A stretch of 17,105 nucleotides of DNA from JANOSH01 sp031415695. Its GTDB lineage: Bacteria; Actinomycetota; Acidimicrobiia; Acidimicrobiales; Ilumatobacteraceae. The position numbers and the translations under genes are program-made. The stretch lies in assembly GCA_031415695.1 (NCBI GenBank), contig JANOSH010000023.1, positions 1 through 17,105 of the forward strand, read 5' to 3'. Every line of letters starts with the position of its first letter. Position 1 is the first letter of the stretch. This document shows positions 8,853 through 16,902 of this stretch, piece by piece. The notes below the pieces were generated by a model. That model worked only from the letters and a program-made list of their open reading frames with translations. It had not been told where the DNA came from and ran no database searches.

Positions 8853-9419
8853 TTAGGCCTGAGCAACGGGGTCAGCGGTCGGTTCGAACTTGGTCCGATC
8901 GGCTTCAGTGACCTCGCTGAGGTAAATCGTTCGAACCCGACCCTTGATCGAGTTGCAGTCTTGTTGGAGGCCACTGGGCAAGCCAATCTTTGATTCAGTG
9001 GTGAGGAGTACGATTTCTTGTGGGTCGAAATACTCGGTCGTAGCCGGGACAGTGATCGATCCTTTGAAGTGAAAGCTGTCTGGGACGGTGCGTTGACGAG
9101 CTTGATGAAAGGCGACGACCTTATCACGCCAATCGGTCGGCTCGAAGCGTGTCCAAGTCGAATCCAAGAGGCGGTTTGAATGAAATTCAAGCACACCGAT
9201 GCCGCAGCAACGAAGATCGAGCTTGGCACGAGAGAAGACGATCGGGGCCAGCTCGATGGTCTCACCAGTCAGCAGCTCGTGCAGCTGGCAGAGGGCGCGT
9301 CGACACTGTGTGCCCGAAGCGTACGGGAGTGACACACGAAAGTAGTGAACAGCGTCGCAACGAAAACCTCGATTGGCGAGGAGAAGATCGAGGAGCTCGG
9401 AGCAACGCACACGATTCAT
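8853..9419 (-). CDS. 188-aa protein of unknown function
   Basis: The ORF runs from ATG at 9419 to TAA at 8853 and is read in the same direction as the giant gene. I do not recognise a family. It begins MNRVRCSELLDLLLANRGF and is a mixed alpha/beta-looking sequence with no signal peptide, membrane span or clear zinc motif (cysteines are present but not in CxxC pairs, apart from an adjacent CC). Its start codon overlaps the stop of the 113-aa ORF as ATGA, and its own stop lies 11 nt before the ATG of the SET-PHD exon. The frame is also open for about 28 codons upstream of the ATG, so it could be an internal exon. It may be an independent accessory protein, or an exon or frameshifted part of the downstream giant protein. 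Confidence 0.6.
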   Translation of the reverse strand: MNRVRCSELLDLLLANRGFRCDAVHYFRVSLPYASGTQCRRALCQLHELLTGETIELAPIVFSRAKLDLRCCGIGVLEFHSNRLLDSTWTRFEPTDWRDKVVAFHQARQRTVPDSFHFKGSITVPATTEYFDPQEIVLLTTESKIGLPSGLQQDCNSIKGRVRTIYLSEVTEADRTKFEPTADPVAQA

Positions 9420-9757
9420 CGATCCCTCGACGAACGAGTGGCTCGCTTGACGGAATTGTCGACGGCCTCGGCGACGACGGCGACTGGAGTTTGTTCAGCG
9501 CGAAAAGCAGGGTTGGTTGAAGCAATCGTGGCTTGAAGTTGCTGCGTCGTTTCGTGTTGCAAGAGCTTGGCCTCGGCTTCGAGTAGACGACTGCGCAGTG
9601 TAAAGTTCTCAAGTTGTCGATCCTTCGCGAGAGCAGTGAGTGACGCGATCACCTGTTGTTGTTGAGTCACGGTGTTACGAAGGTCCTGGCTGGAATCGTA
9701 CGGGTAAGCGTCAGGTTCACGAACGAATCGAGCGGCGTTCTGCGGGTTGGAGGACAT
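9416..9757 (-). CDS. 113-aa coiled-coil protein
   Basis: The ORF starts at the ATG at 9757 (MSSNPQNAARFVREPDAY) and ends with TGA at 9416-9418. The middle (residues about 30-85) is rich in L, Q, E and A with regularly spaced hydrophobic residues (VIASLTALAKDRQLENFTL, then LEAEAKLLQHE), which suggests a coiled coil for self-association or partner binding. The end is basic (KRATRSSRDR). No catalytic motif is visible and I do not recognise the family. The frame is open upstream of the ATG as far as about 9874, so an additional 5' exon is possible. It is the first ORF of the minus-strand array, facing the divergent promoter region. The ATGA overlap with the 188-aa ORF suggests coupled translation or an undetected splice. 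Confidence 0.55.
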   Translation of the reverse strand: MSSNPQNAARFVREPDAYPYDSSQDLRNTVTQQQQVIASLTALAKDRQLENFTLRSRLLEAEAKLLQHETTQQLQATIASTNPAFRAEQTPVAVVAEAVDNSVKRATRSSRDR

Positions 9758-10051
9758 CAACGCAGTTCGAAATCGTCGAAGCCCAGTGGTCGTCTGGTTG
9801 ATGAAGAACGTTGATAATCGACGGCGGATACGGTGGACGTCGAATAACCTTCGACACACACGAGACAAGATTCAAATTTCGAATGAGCGACAGCGAATCG
9901 ATCAAGCTGCTCGCAAGCCTCATCGCCGATGCTTACTGACGATCTGATTCGATTTGTGCGGTGCGTGGGTACCCTGTCGACGTTGAAGAGTCGAAGACAG
10001 CTCGATTCTGAGTCTGCATGGCATCGAAAACATCCAGGGAGCAACGAAATG

Positions 10052-10309
10052 TCAGGAACAGAGAGAAGTGGACCGTCGATCGACCCGCTCGAACGCGGCG
10101 TCGACTGACCCGAAGACTTCGATCGTTGGATGCAGCGAGAGAAGGCCTATCGGAAGAGCAGACACAGCTGGTCGAACGATGAGCACAAAGCCGTCGTCGG
10201 GATCGACGAAGAAAAGCGGGAACGCTTGACAGGGCGCGTCCTTGCCGTGCTTTAGACGGCCACGAGGCAGGCCGAAAACACAAAACGATCCTGGGTTTCG
10301 CAGCATCAT
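10052..10309 (-). CDS. Possible small ORF or 5' exon (85 aa)
   Basis: From the ATG at 10309 this frame reads MMLRNPGSFCVFGLPRGRLK and later GFVLIVRPAVSALPIG, ending with TGA at 10052. Its composition looks more protein-like than the other frames in the region, and its codons resemble those of the neighbouring genes. A GTCAGT word at about 10109-10104, the same donor word used by the predicted intron in the giant gene, lies inside it. A matching phase-2 acceptor near 9853 would join it to the upstream-open frame of the 113-aa ORF. It may thus be an alternative or true first exon, or simply chance. I do not recognise the product. Confidence 0.22.
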   Translation of the reverse strand: MMLRNPGSFCVFGLPRGRLKHGKDAPCQAFPLFFVDPDDGFVLIVRPAVSALPIGLLSLHPTIEVFGSVDAAFERVDRRSTSLCS

Positions 10310-10512
10310 CGAATCGATCAAAACTATGACAATACGGAAGGTGCATATGGGAATGATACAGCGCCTCCTGGTGTTTTTTCTTCGATTCGATCATCACCAC
10401 GATCGGAGGAGCAATTTATCAGGGCTTTTGCGTTTTGACACAACCATCGACGATATCGATGAGAAGCTTTGTGGGCGTTGAGATGTTAAGGCCAAACATG
10501 GGCTGTCATCAT

Positions 10513-10526
10513 TGTTTTCGAAAACA
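10513..10526. promoter_or_regulatory. 14-bp perfect palindrome in the divergent promoter region
   Basis: The word TGTTTTCGAAAACA is its own reverse complement and sits about 30 bp from the TIR-like word at 10558. Flanking CATCAT and GATGATG give a longer, imperfect dyad. It could be a binding site for a dimeric regulator; nothing in the sequence proves this. Confidence 0.3.
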
Positions 10527-10557
10527 TCGATGATGCTCGACGATGCGCGTTCGAAAA

Positions 10558-10567
10558 GTCTCAAATT
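10558..10567 (+). promoter_or_regulatory. Internal copy of the TIR word GTCTCAAATT
   Basis: The ten bases match the left hairpin arm (GTCTCAAATT at 170-179) and nine of them match the right TIR (GTCTCAAAT from 16905). A site for the transposase in the central promoter would allow autoregulation. Shorter versions occur elsewhere by chance (for example GTCTCAAAA inside coding sequence at 4647-4655), so the support is modest. Confidence 0.3.
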
Positions 10568-11197
10568 CCGTTTGACTGCGCACCGAGGCAAACGAAGCTC
10601 GTCGTCAGATTTTGAATCGCTCTCGTCCTGTGTCGCCCGCAATCCTTCACCTCAGACACCGTGAGTAGGCGCAAACAGAAGCGGCGAGAGAGGGGTATCA
10701 GCGCAGGGCCCACTGCTGCGGTACCATCGCGTACCATTGACGGGATCATCGAACGCAGGCCGTTCTGACCCGCAGCCTCCGACCCATCACCTCGTCGATG
10801 AATCCTCGATCGAGGCTGTCCAGTTCGGCCTCTCGCTGTGTTCAATCGACGTTTGGTCGTCCCATCCGTCGAAGGCACCGTCACGACCACGGCTCGACGG
10901 TCGAGCCGGTCGACTAGCTCGCACCTCTGATTCTACGGCTTCCAGGCTTGATTCGATGGTTCGACGATGTTTTCTCGGCAACGTATCATCGCAGCAGCGA
11001 ACCGATTGGTTATTCGGATTGCCCGTGTCGTGTTCCATCGAACCGAGCCTCGAATCCACCGTCGCCGATGCTTCGAACGACTGATGTTTTGACCCGGCGT
11101 CGATCGACGGTCCATTCGCTCGGTCGCTGACATCGTCTCTTTTGCTATGTTTTGCTTGTGTTTAGACTCGACTTGATCACGCTTCGATCGGTCGTCG

Positions 11198-14100
11198 ATG
11201 ACGCCCAGAAAGAAGAAGGCTTTGGCCGCCGTTCAGGCAGCCGCAACCACTTCGGTCCCTGCAGTCGAACGATTTGACAGCGATGCTCCTCTCGATCAGT
11301 TGCTCCAGTCTGCACCGAGCCCGTCTCCCGCCGCTCGCGTCGACAGCGATGATGCTCCTCTCAGTCGTTTTGTTCACGTCGATTCGCCGCACGTTCCTCC
11401 GACGTTCAACGGCCGACCTCCGACTCAGTCGTTGCAAACTCCAGTTGTTTCTCGATTCGAATCGATGGATTCTGTGCTGATGGCCGACGCCTTGGACGCT
11501 GCCAGTCAACGCTCAGTGCCTGATCGATCGGCGACTCAACACTACACGCCCACTCATTCGCCTCCTGGTTCAGGCAGATCTTCGTTCGCTCCTCCTCGAT
11601 CGAACAACGCTCCTCGATCAGCCGCGGCCGACGAAGGCGAGACCGTGCCAGCGGGAACGCGCACCAGTCCACGTTTTCATGGTCTTGTGACTCCGCCTGT
11701 CGAGGAAAAGGACGAAGAGGTGATCGCTGCCGAAGCGCAGAATGCAGATGACGAAGACTTCCAACCTGATGCGGCCGACTTGGCCGAGGACGCGGGGGAT
11801 CAGACCGGAGAGAGTGCCACGACCGATTCCGGCCCCTCCAGTTCGCCCGAGGAGGAGACGGCGAAGTCGAAGGGCAAATCTGGCGTCGCCAAGCTTGCGA
11901 AGCAGATCATCGATGCCCAGTCTCCGAAGAAGGGCGCTGAGTCGAAGGGCGCTGCGTCGAAGGGGTCGGGCAGCAAGTCTTCGACGAAGGGCGCTGCGTC
12001 GAAGAGATCCGGAGTTGGGTCGGGCAGCAAATCTTCGCCGTCGAATGCCGCTGCGTCGACTGAGGATTCGTCGAAAGGAGGTGGGTCCAGCAGCAAGTCA
12101 TCGTCGTCGAATGCCGCTGCGTCGGCTGAGAAGTCGTCTTCATCGAAGGCCCCCGGATCACCTCCGGCGAAGAAGAAATTGCAATTCTCCGTCGCTACCT
12201 ATCGAGCCGAAGCAGCCAAGGACAAAAAGTCTGTCCCGTTGAAGTCATTAACGGAGGATCGGCTCGAGGAAATGTGGAAGTTCGAGAAGAGTTCGGTCGA
12301 GGCTCACCTTCGTTCGAAGGTGAAGGCAGTGCTTCGACTTGTGAGTGGAATGGTGTGGCCGCACGACGTGACTTGGTCGCCGAGTCATCCTGGTCGCTTG
12401 TGTAACGATCAGCAAAGCGAGGTCATTCCCCCGAACAGAATCACTCCGATAGTTGTGTGGGTGTCAGCTCCTCATCCCGATGGCGGCGGCGACCCGCCGC
12501 TCACTCAGCGAGACTACGGCAAGGCAGGACTCCGATCGTTGTTCTATCCTTATCTCCATGTGCCGCTCCATCCTGATGGTAATTGTCTTGCTCACGGCCT
12601 GGCGACTGCCAACGAATTCGACACGCTTGGCTCCTCAGAATGGGACTCTGCAACGGGCTTCAGGACGGATGCGAACGACAGCGTGGATGCTTTCAAGACG
12701 CACCTCGTCGACAAACTGCGCCAGTGGCTTGCTGCAGACGATTCGTCCGAGCAAGCGCAGCTTCTTTCTGTCTTCACTTTCTCGGTGCTCGAACAGGTCG
12801 ACGACGTGGGGACAGAAGCCGAGCTGGACGCGAAGAACGAGCCCAAGGTCGACGCCTCTGGCAATCAGATCATGAAAAAGATTCGACGCAATGCGACGGA
12901 CGCCGAACGAGCAGAACGCATGCAGACGGTGAAGGCGGCTATCGAGGGCCAAATCGCCCAGTTCCTCAACCGAGCTGGCCTGGACCATCGCTTCATGGAG
13001 TGCGTCGCCCTTGTTTTCAACATGCAGATCGAGGATCTGTCGTTTGCGCCCCCCGCCTCATTCGCTGACGAGCCGTTCCACGGATCCAGTCGTCCGGACT
13101 TTGACTATTTGTCGGGAACGACCGTCGGATGGAGATCGAACACTTACTTCAACACCAACGTGGGTCGCGCGAACCTCGACTTGCTCAATCGAACCACGGT
13201 GTTGGACAATGGACGCAAGGCTGTTTCGATTGTCAACTATCATCGTACGGCTAGGTCGACGAGCGGAATCAGTCACTACGGCTTGCTGCTTCCATTGCCT
13301 CTGTTGATGAGTGTCGATATCAACAGCCCGCTGTTCAACATCGAACCATCCGCGTGGATTCCGATGGTCGTGCAACCGAATCTTTCAGCTTTCATCGTGC
13401 CATACCTGCAGCGCCGTCGAACTGACTCGAAAGATGTCGTCATTCATGTGCGCGCTGGTGAAATCGTGGGGGTGAAGGCTGACAGTAAGGACAAATCGGA
13501 CGTGATCGATCCATCGCGCTGGCTCGTGTTGTCCACTTTCGTCAAATTGAGTTCGACGCTGTATCAGGACAATGTCGAAGAGAGAAAGTCTGATCGCGAG
13601 GCCTCGTCCGTCGAAGCAGGTTCTGCCAACTCGAATTCGAAGAAACGCGCCGACCGCTTCAATCAACTCGTCAACAACCTTCCCAGCCTCAACCTCGCCG
13701 AGCGGGCTCATCTGCGAAAGATTCCCGAGGGCTGGGTCGTCGCGCTGCTACTGCCCGAATCGAAGGCTGTGCCGAGCTTTGCTGAGCTGCGGACTTTGCT
13801 GGCGAACCTCGAGACTGCGAAAGAATCGAATTTCATCGTGCAGACGATCTCCTTCGACGACATCATGAGCGTCCACCCTCGCTCTGCGGAAGAGGTCGAT
13901 CAGTTTTATGATCTGTACGTTCAGACACCGATCCGAGATCCTGAGACCGGTGTCTGCGAGATCGACCTGTTGCCAACTCGCAGGCCTGTGCCGCTTTCCT
14001 TCGAAGGCCCGCGCATCTTGGGTCGTATCGTCCAAGCGATGCTGGACGGTTGCCTGGCGAACGATCTCGGACTCGATCTCGATGTTGCATTCAAATCTTG

Positions 14101-16258
14101 CATCGATCAGATCAGTCGAAATCACGTTGCTGGTTTGAGGTTTGGTCCGATGGTCGAGATTGCGGACGCCAAGAGCGAGCTCTTCGGCAACCATGCCATC
14201 GACCAGCTTTTCCCCGGTCAACGCGATCTCATCAAACGCCGTTTCAACGTGCCAGGCGAGTTCAATCACGAGGAGATTCCGATCGAAGTGTACGATTCCG
14301 CTTTGCCGCCGCTCGAGACCGAAAAGCAGGCCGAGACCCGTCGCGAGAGAATCGCCGAGGTGCTCGAGAATGCCCAAAAGGAGCAGGAAAGCCGTGTCAA
14401 AGCTGCGAAGTATTTCGAAGAGCAACACCGCAAGAAAGGCTTGCCCCCGAGGGCGAGGTTGCCACCAGTTACTCATAAGGACTACCCGGGCGATCCCTCG
14501 GCGACGTACTTATTGATGCCACAGCTGGCAAAGACGCCCCATGAGGCCAGCTTCCTATCCGTGATGAACTTCGTCGAGCGACGATGCCCCTTCAAGGATC
14601 GATTTTCCTCGGATGATGTCAGAGCACCTGCCACTCGAAGGGTTCTTTTCGGCTCAATGACCAAGCCGACGCAGACCATGTTCTACCAGCTCGGTCAGGA
14701 CTTGCACAAGGAGGGGCTGACGACCACGAACAATCCAACTCATGTGTGGAAGGTGATGTGGGAGCAAATGTGCATCCACGATCCTCAACTTCTCTTTCGT
14801 CTTTTCTTGGAGTCGCCCGATGATGTCGTCAAAGATCTCAAGGCTGATCCGACTCAAGCTTGGCGAAAGAGAGATCCCCACTCTGCCCTTCCTCTTCCGA
14901 CTCGAAATCTCATCGATGTCAAAGCTGTCAGAGCGAAGAAGCCCGCTGCCGCTCCCGGTGCAAAATCGAAGAAGGTCATCTCGAAGGGGACTGGCAGAGC
15001 CACGACCGCCAGTAACAAGGGTGCGAATGCAAAGGCCAAGCGAGCGAATCAACACGACGACGACGACGACGTGGAGGAGGAGGAAATCGATTTGACGCAG
15101 CATGCCGCGGCCATCGATCTCTCAAGCGATAATGAGGGAGAAAGCGAGAAGGGAGAAGACGATGAGGAAGCTGAGGAGAGCGAAGCCGCGAGCAGCGATG
15201 ACGAAGTCGAACAATCCAAGTCGAAGAAGAAGGTTGTTGGCAAAGCGCCCAGTAAGCCGGCGACGACCTCGACGTCCGCAACGAAGCCCGCAGCGAAGCC
15301 GCCAAAGCCAATCTTGAAGATCCCGCTCAAGTCTGCACCGGTGTCTCAGCCTCAGAACGTGAAGCGCAAGCCCAACGGTGGTCGAGCCGCTGTTCCACCA
15401 GCGAAGAAACCGCGCAAGGGACCTTTCGATCGTTCGTCGCCAGCCATTTCAAATTCGCCTGGATCTTCAGCTACTTCTTCGCCAGCCGCTTCTTGGCCAG
15501 CCGCTTCTTCGCCAGCCGCTTCTTCGCCAGCCGCTTCTTCGCCAGCCGCTTCTTTGCCAGCCGCTTCTTCGCCATCTTCCTCCCCGCCAGGTGCTTCGAA
15601 CTTCTACGAACTTCCAACTGGGTATCGAACTGTGAGTCCACCGTCATCTTCGCCGAAGCCATCAGCGTCCCCTGATGGAAACAAACCATCGAAGGAATCG
15701 TTGAAACGACGTTCAACCGACGTCGCCGATGCCGATCGATCGTCGAAACGCAGCAAAGAAAGATCTGCCTCTGCCGAGAGATCGCCATCGAAGTCTCCTT
15801 CGAAGAATGATCTCATCAAGGATTTGCTGTTGCAGCAGATCAAGGATCTTCAGCAGAAAAACGAGATGATGGCGAGGATTCATCAACTCGAACGCGCGCG
15901 ATCATCGACGCCCGCCCTCGTCTTACCTCCTTCGATGCAGCAACAGCAGCAAGAGCCGCCGCAGCAGCCGTTCGTTCAGCAGCAACAACCACAGCAGCCG
16001 CCGCAGCAGCCGTTCGTTCAGCAGCATCAACAGTACCAGCCGCCGCAGCAGCCGTTCGTTCAGCAGCATCAACAGTACCAGCCGCCGCAGCAGCCGTTCG
16101 ATCAGCAGCATCAACAGTACCAGCCGCTGACACCGTTGTTGCATCCCAGCTTAGTGGCCGCGGTCGATGCGATCGCCTACAACCTCGCAAAGCTGAAGGG
16201 TATGGAGGAACTGAACATGCAGCAGCACTACAACCACAACCTCTACTCCCGTCGTTGA
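11198..16258 (+). CDS. OTU-like cysteine protease, 1,686 aa
   Basis: An uninterrupted ORF from ATG 11198 to TGA 16256-16258. Residues 1-340 are low-complexity and basic/serine-rich. The OTU-like domain (about 440-700) has the active-site motif HPDGNCLAHG (D460, C463) and the C-terminal catalytic histidine in ISHYGLLLP (H693). OTU enzymes are cysteine proteases that cleave ubiquitin or related conjugates. The 700-1035 region and residues about 1080-1240 are folded-looking but unrecognised. A charged coiled coil spans about 1038-1082. A K-rich stretch leads to acidic runs with two candidate SUMO-interacting motifs (IDLT at 1297, IDLSSDNEGE at 1306). An S/P/A repeat (from about 1428), a second coiled coil (about 1536-1570) and a Q/P repeat (from 1587) follow. 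Basic clusters suggest nuclear entry. It is transcribed away from the transposase array. Its substrate is unknown; deconjugation of ubiquitin/SUMO-type marks is inferred. Confidence 0.85.
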   Translation: MTPRKKKALAAVQAAATTSVPAVERFDSDAPLDQLLQSAPSPSPAARVDSDDAPLSRFVHVDSPHVPPTFNGRPPTQSLQTPVVSRFESMDSVLMADALDAASQRSVPDRSATQHYTPTHSPPGSGRSSFAPPRSNNAPRSAAADEGETVPAGTRTSPRFHGLVTPPVEEKDEEVIAAEAQNADDEDFQPDAADLAEDAGDQTGESATTDSGPSSSPEEETAKSKGKSGVAKLAKQIIDAQSPKKGAESKGAASKGSGSKSSTKGAASKRSGVGSGSKSSPSNAAASTEDSSKGGGSSSKSSSSNAAASAEKSSSSKAPGSPPAKKKLQFSVATYRAEAAKDKKSVPLKSLTEDRLEEMWKFEKSSVEAHLRSKVKAVLRLVSGMVWPHDVTWSPSHPGRLCNDQQSEVIPPNRITPIVVWVSAPHPDGGGDPPLTQRDYGKAGLRSLFYPYLHVPLHPDGNCLAHGLATANEFDTLGSSEWDSATGFRTDANDSVDAFKTHLVDKLRQWLAADDSSEQAQLLSVFTFSVLEQVDDVGTEAELDAKNEPKVDASGNQIMKKIRRNATDAERAERMQTVKAAIEGQIAQFLNRAGLDHRFMECVALVFNMQIEDLSFAPPASFADEPFHGSSRPDFDYLSGTTVGWRSNTYFNTNVGRANLDLLNRTTVLDNGRKAVSIVNYHRTARSTSGISHYGLLLPLPLLMSVDINSPLFNIEPSAWIPMVVQPNLSAFIVPYLQRRRTDSKDVVIHVRAGEIVGVKADSKDKSDVIDPSRWLVLSTFVKLSSTLYQDNVEERKSDREASSVEAGSANSNSKKRADRFNQLVNNLPSLNLAERAHLRKIPEGWVVALLLPESKAVPSFAELRTLLANLETAKESNFIVQTISFDDIMSVHPRSAEEVDQFYDLYVQTPIRDPETGVCEIDLLPTRRPVPLSFEGPRILGRIVQAMLDGCLANDLGLDLDVAFKSCIDQISRNHVAGLRFGPMVEIADAKSELFGNHAIDQLFPGQRDLIKRRFNVPGEFNHEEIPIEVYDSALPPLETEKQAETRRERIAEVLENAQKEQESRVKAAKYFEEQHRKKGLPPRARLPPVTHKDYPGDPSATYLLMPQLAKTPHEASFLSVMNFVERRCPFKDRFSSDDVRAPATRRVLFGSMTKPTQTMFYQLGQDLHKEGLTTTNNPTHVWKVMWEQMCIHDPQLLFRLFLESPDDVVKDLKADPTQAWRKRDPHSALPLPTRNLIDVKAVRAKKPAAAPGAKSKKVISKGTGRATTASNKGANAKAKRANQHDDDDDVEEEEIDLTQHAAAIDLSSDNEGESEKGEDDEEAEESEAASSDDEVEQSKSKKKVVGKAPSKPATTSTSATKPAAKPPKPILKIPLKSAPVSQPQNVKRKPNGGRAAVPPAKKPRKGPFDRSSPAISNSPGSSATSSPAASWPAASSPAASSPAASSPAASLPAASSPSSSPPGASNFYELPTGYRTVSPPSSSPKPSASPDGNKPSKESLKRRSTDVADADRSSKRSKERSASAERSPSKSPSKNDLIKDLLLQQIKDLQQKNEMMARIHQLERARSSTPALVLPPSMQQQQQEPPQQPFVQQQQPQQPPQQPFVQQHQQYQPPQQPFVQQHQQYQPPQQPFDQQHQQYQPLTPLLHPSLVAAVDAIAYNLAKLKGMEELNMQQHYNHNLYSRR
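11860..12175 (+). repeat. Imperfect S/K/A/G-rich repeats in the OTU protein N-terminus
   Basis: Words such as TCGAAGGGCGCTGCGTCGAAG and GGGTCSRGCAGCAAGTC-like segments recur here without strict periodicity, giving GAASK, SGSKSS and SSNAAAS repeats in the protein. The region is predicted to be disordered and basic, which fits a flexible linker or nucleic-acid-contacting arm. Confidence 0.65.
15481..15570 (+). repeat. Six 15-bp tandem repeats (PAASS/PAASW/PAASL)
   Basis: The unit GCCAGCCGCTTCTTC is repeated six times in frame, with single changes in the first (TTG) and fifth (TTT) units. It encodes a five-residue S-P-A-A-S type repeat in a disordered stretch of the OTU protein. The near identity of units suggests recent slippage expansion. 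Confidence 0.92.
15956..16123 (+). repeat. Four 42-bp tandem repeats (PPQQPFVQQHQQYQ)
   Basis: Four in-frame 42-bp units begin at 15956, 15998, 16040 and 16082, each coding for a 14-residue P/Q-rich unit. The first differs in its second half (QQQPQQ), the second and third are identical in protein, and the fourth has D for V. This is a minisatellite within the coding sequence near the OTU protein's C-terminus, resembling prion-like or transcription-factor activation tracts. Confidence 0.92.
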
Positions 16259-16902
16259 AATCGACGATATCGATCGTCAGTCATCTTCGTCGAACTGAGT
16301 CTGTCGCCACTTCCCTCTTCCATGCATTCATTTCATCGTTTATCTTCTTTTATCTTCGTTTTATTGTCGCCGCATTCGATGATTGCATCGAAACCTTCGT
16401 CGACGCATCGATCCCTTTGACTCGATTCGTCGTTTCCATTCGTCGACTCAAGTCACTGGTTCGATGCATTCTTCGAATTCTTCGACGCCAATATGTTTTC
16501 TTCATTCATTGTGCTGCTGCAGTCGTCGTTTCTCGTCGACTTCAGTGCCCTATCTGTTCGTTCCGTCGTTTTCCCCTTCCAATTTTTTTCTCTTTCGATT
16601 TCGTTGAGATTGTTCGATCGACTTAAGTGTCTCGATCGAACCTCTTCAACTGACAATCGACTGTGTATCATTCCTGCATCGTTATTTCATCGATTGGTGC
16701 TGAGCGCGCAACGAATCTGCCTCGTTTGGCCCTTGGCAAATCATCGAAAAGCGCGTTCTCAGCATCGACTTATGTTTGGCTCAAGTTCAAGTTCCCAGCA
16801 TAAAATTGACCTCAATCGATCATATTTCAATCATTCTCATGCAAGGCAAGCATGCAGCAAGCATTTAGAGCGATTTCCGAGCCTAGTCTCAAAATTGCGG
16901 AC
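16259..16902. other. Right subterminal non-coding region
   Basis: About 640 bases between the OTU gene stop and the right TIR. The first half is pyrimidine-rich on the plus strand (TTTATCTTCTTTTATCTTCG and similar) and probably includes the OTU 3' untranslated region. There is no AATAAA; CATAAA at about 16800 is a weak alternative. A plus-strand frame starting at 16493 runs through the TIR into the flank but is T-rich and has no protein-like character. GTCTCAAAA at 16886 repeats the TIR word in direct orientation. Confidence 0.5.

Larger units (their letters stand above)
9758..11197. promoter_or_regulatory. Divergent intergenic region, likely two-way promoter
   Basis: The minus-strand array and the plus-strand OTU gene face away from each other across about 1.4 kb with no convincing long gene, so this stretch should hold both promoters and 5' untranslated regions. 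No clear TATA box stands out. It holds a 14-bp palindrome, one copy of the TIR word GTCTCAAATT and a weak 85-aa ORF candidate, each listed separately. Several short frames cross it on both strands but look like by-products of the TCGA-rich composition. Confidence 0.55.

Noticed and set aside
8875..8945. GGTTCGAAC-like words resembling a tRNA T-loop
   Set aside because: They lie inside the 188-aa ORF, recur because of the TCGA-rich composition, and no cloverleaf could be assembled around them.
9757..10400. Several minus-strand frames of 68-155 codons upstream of the 113-aa ORF
   Set aside because: They overlap one another in different frames, use non-ATG starts or arginine/serine-rich shadow composition; only the 85-aa frame at 10052-10309 seemed worth keeping at low confidence.
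10737..11084. 115-codon plus-strand frame upstream of the OTU gene
   Set aside because: Composition is S/R/P-rich without secondary-structure pattern, and overlapping frames on both strands are equally open.
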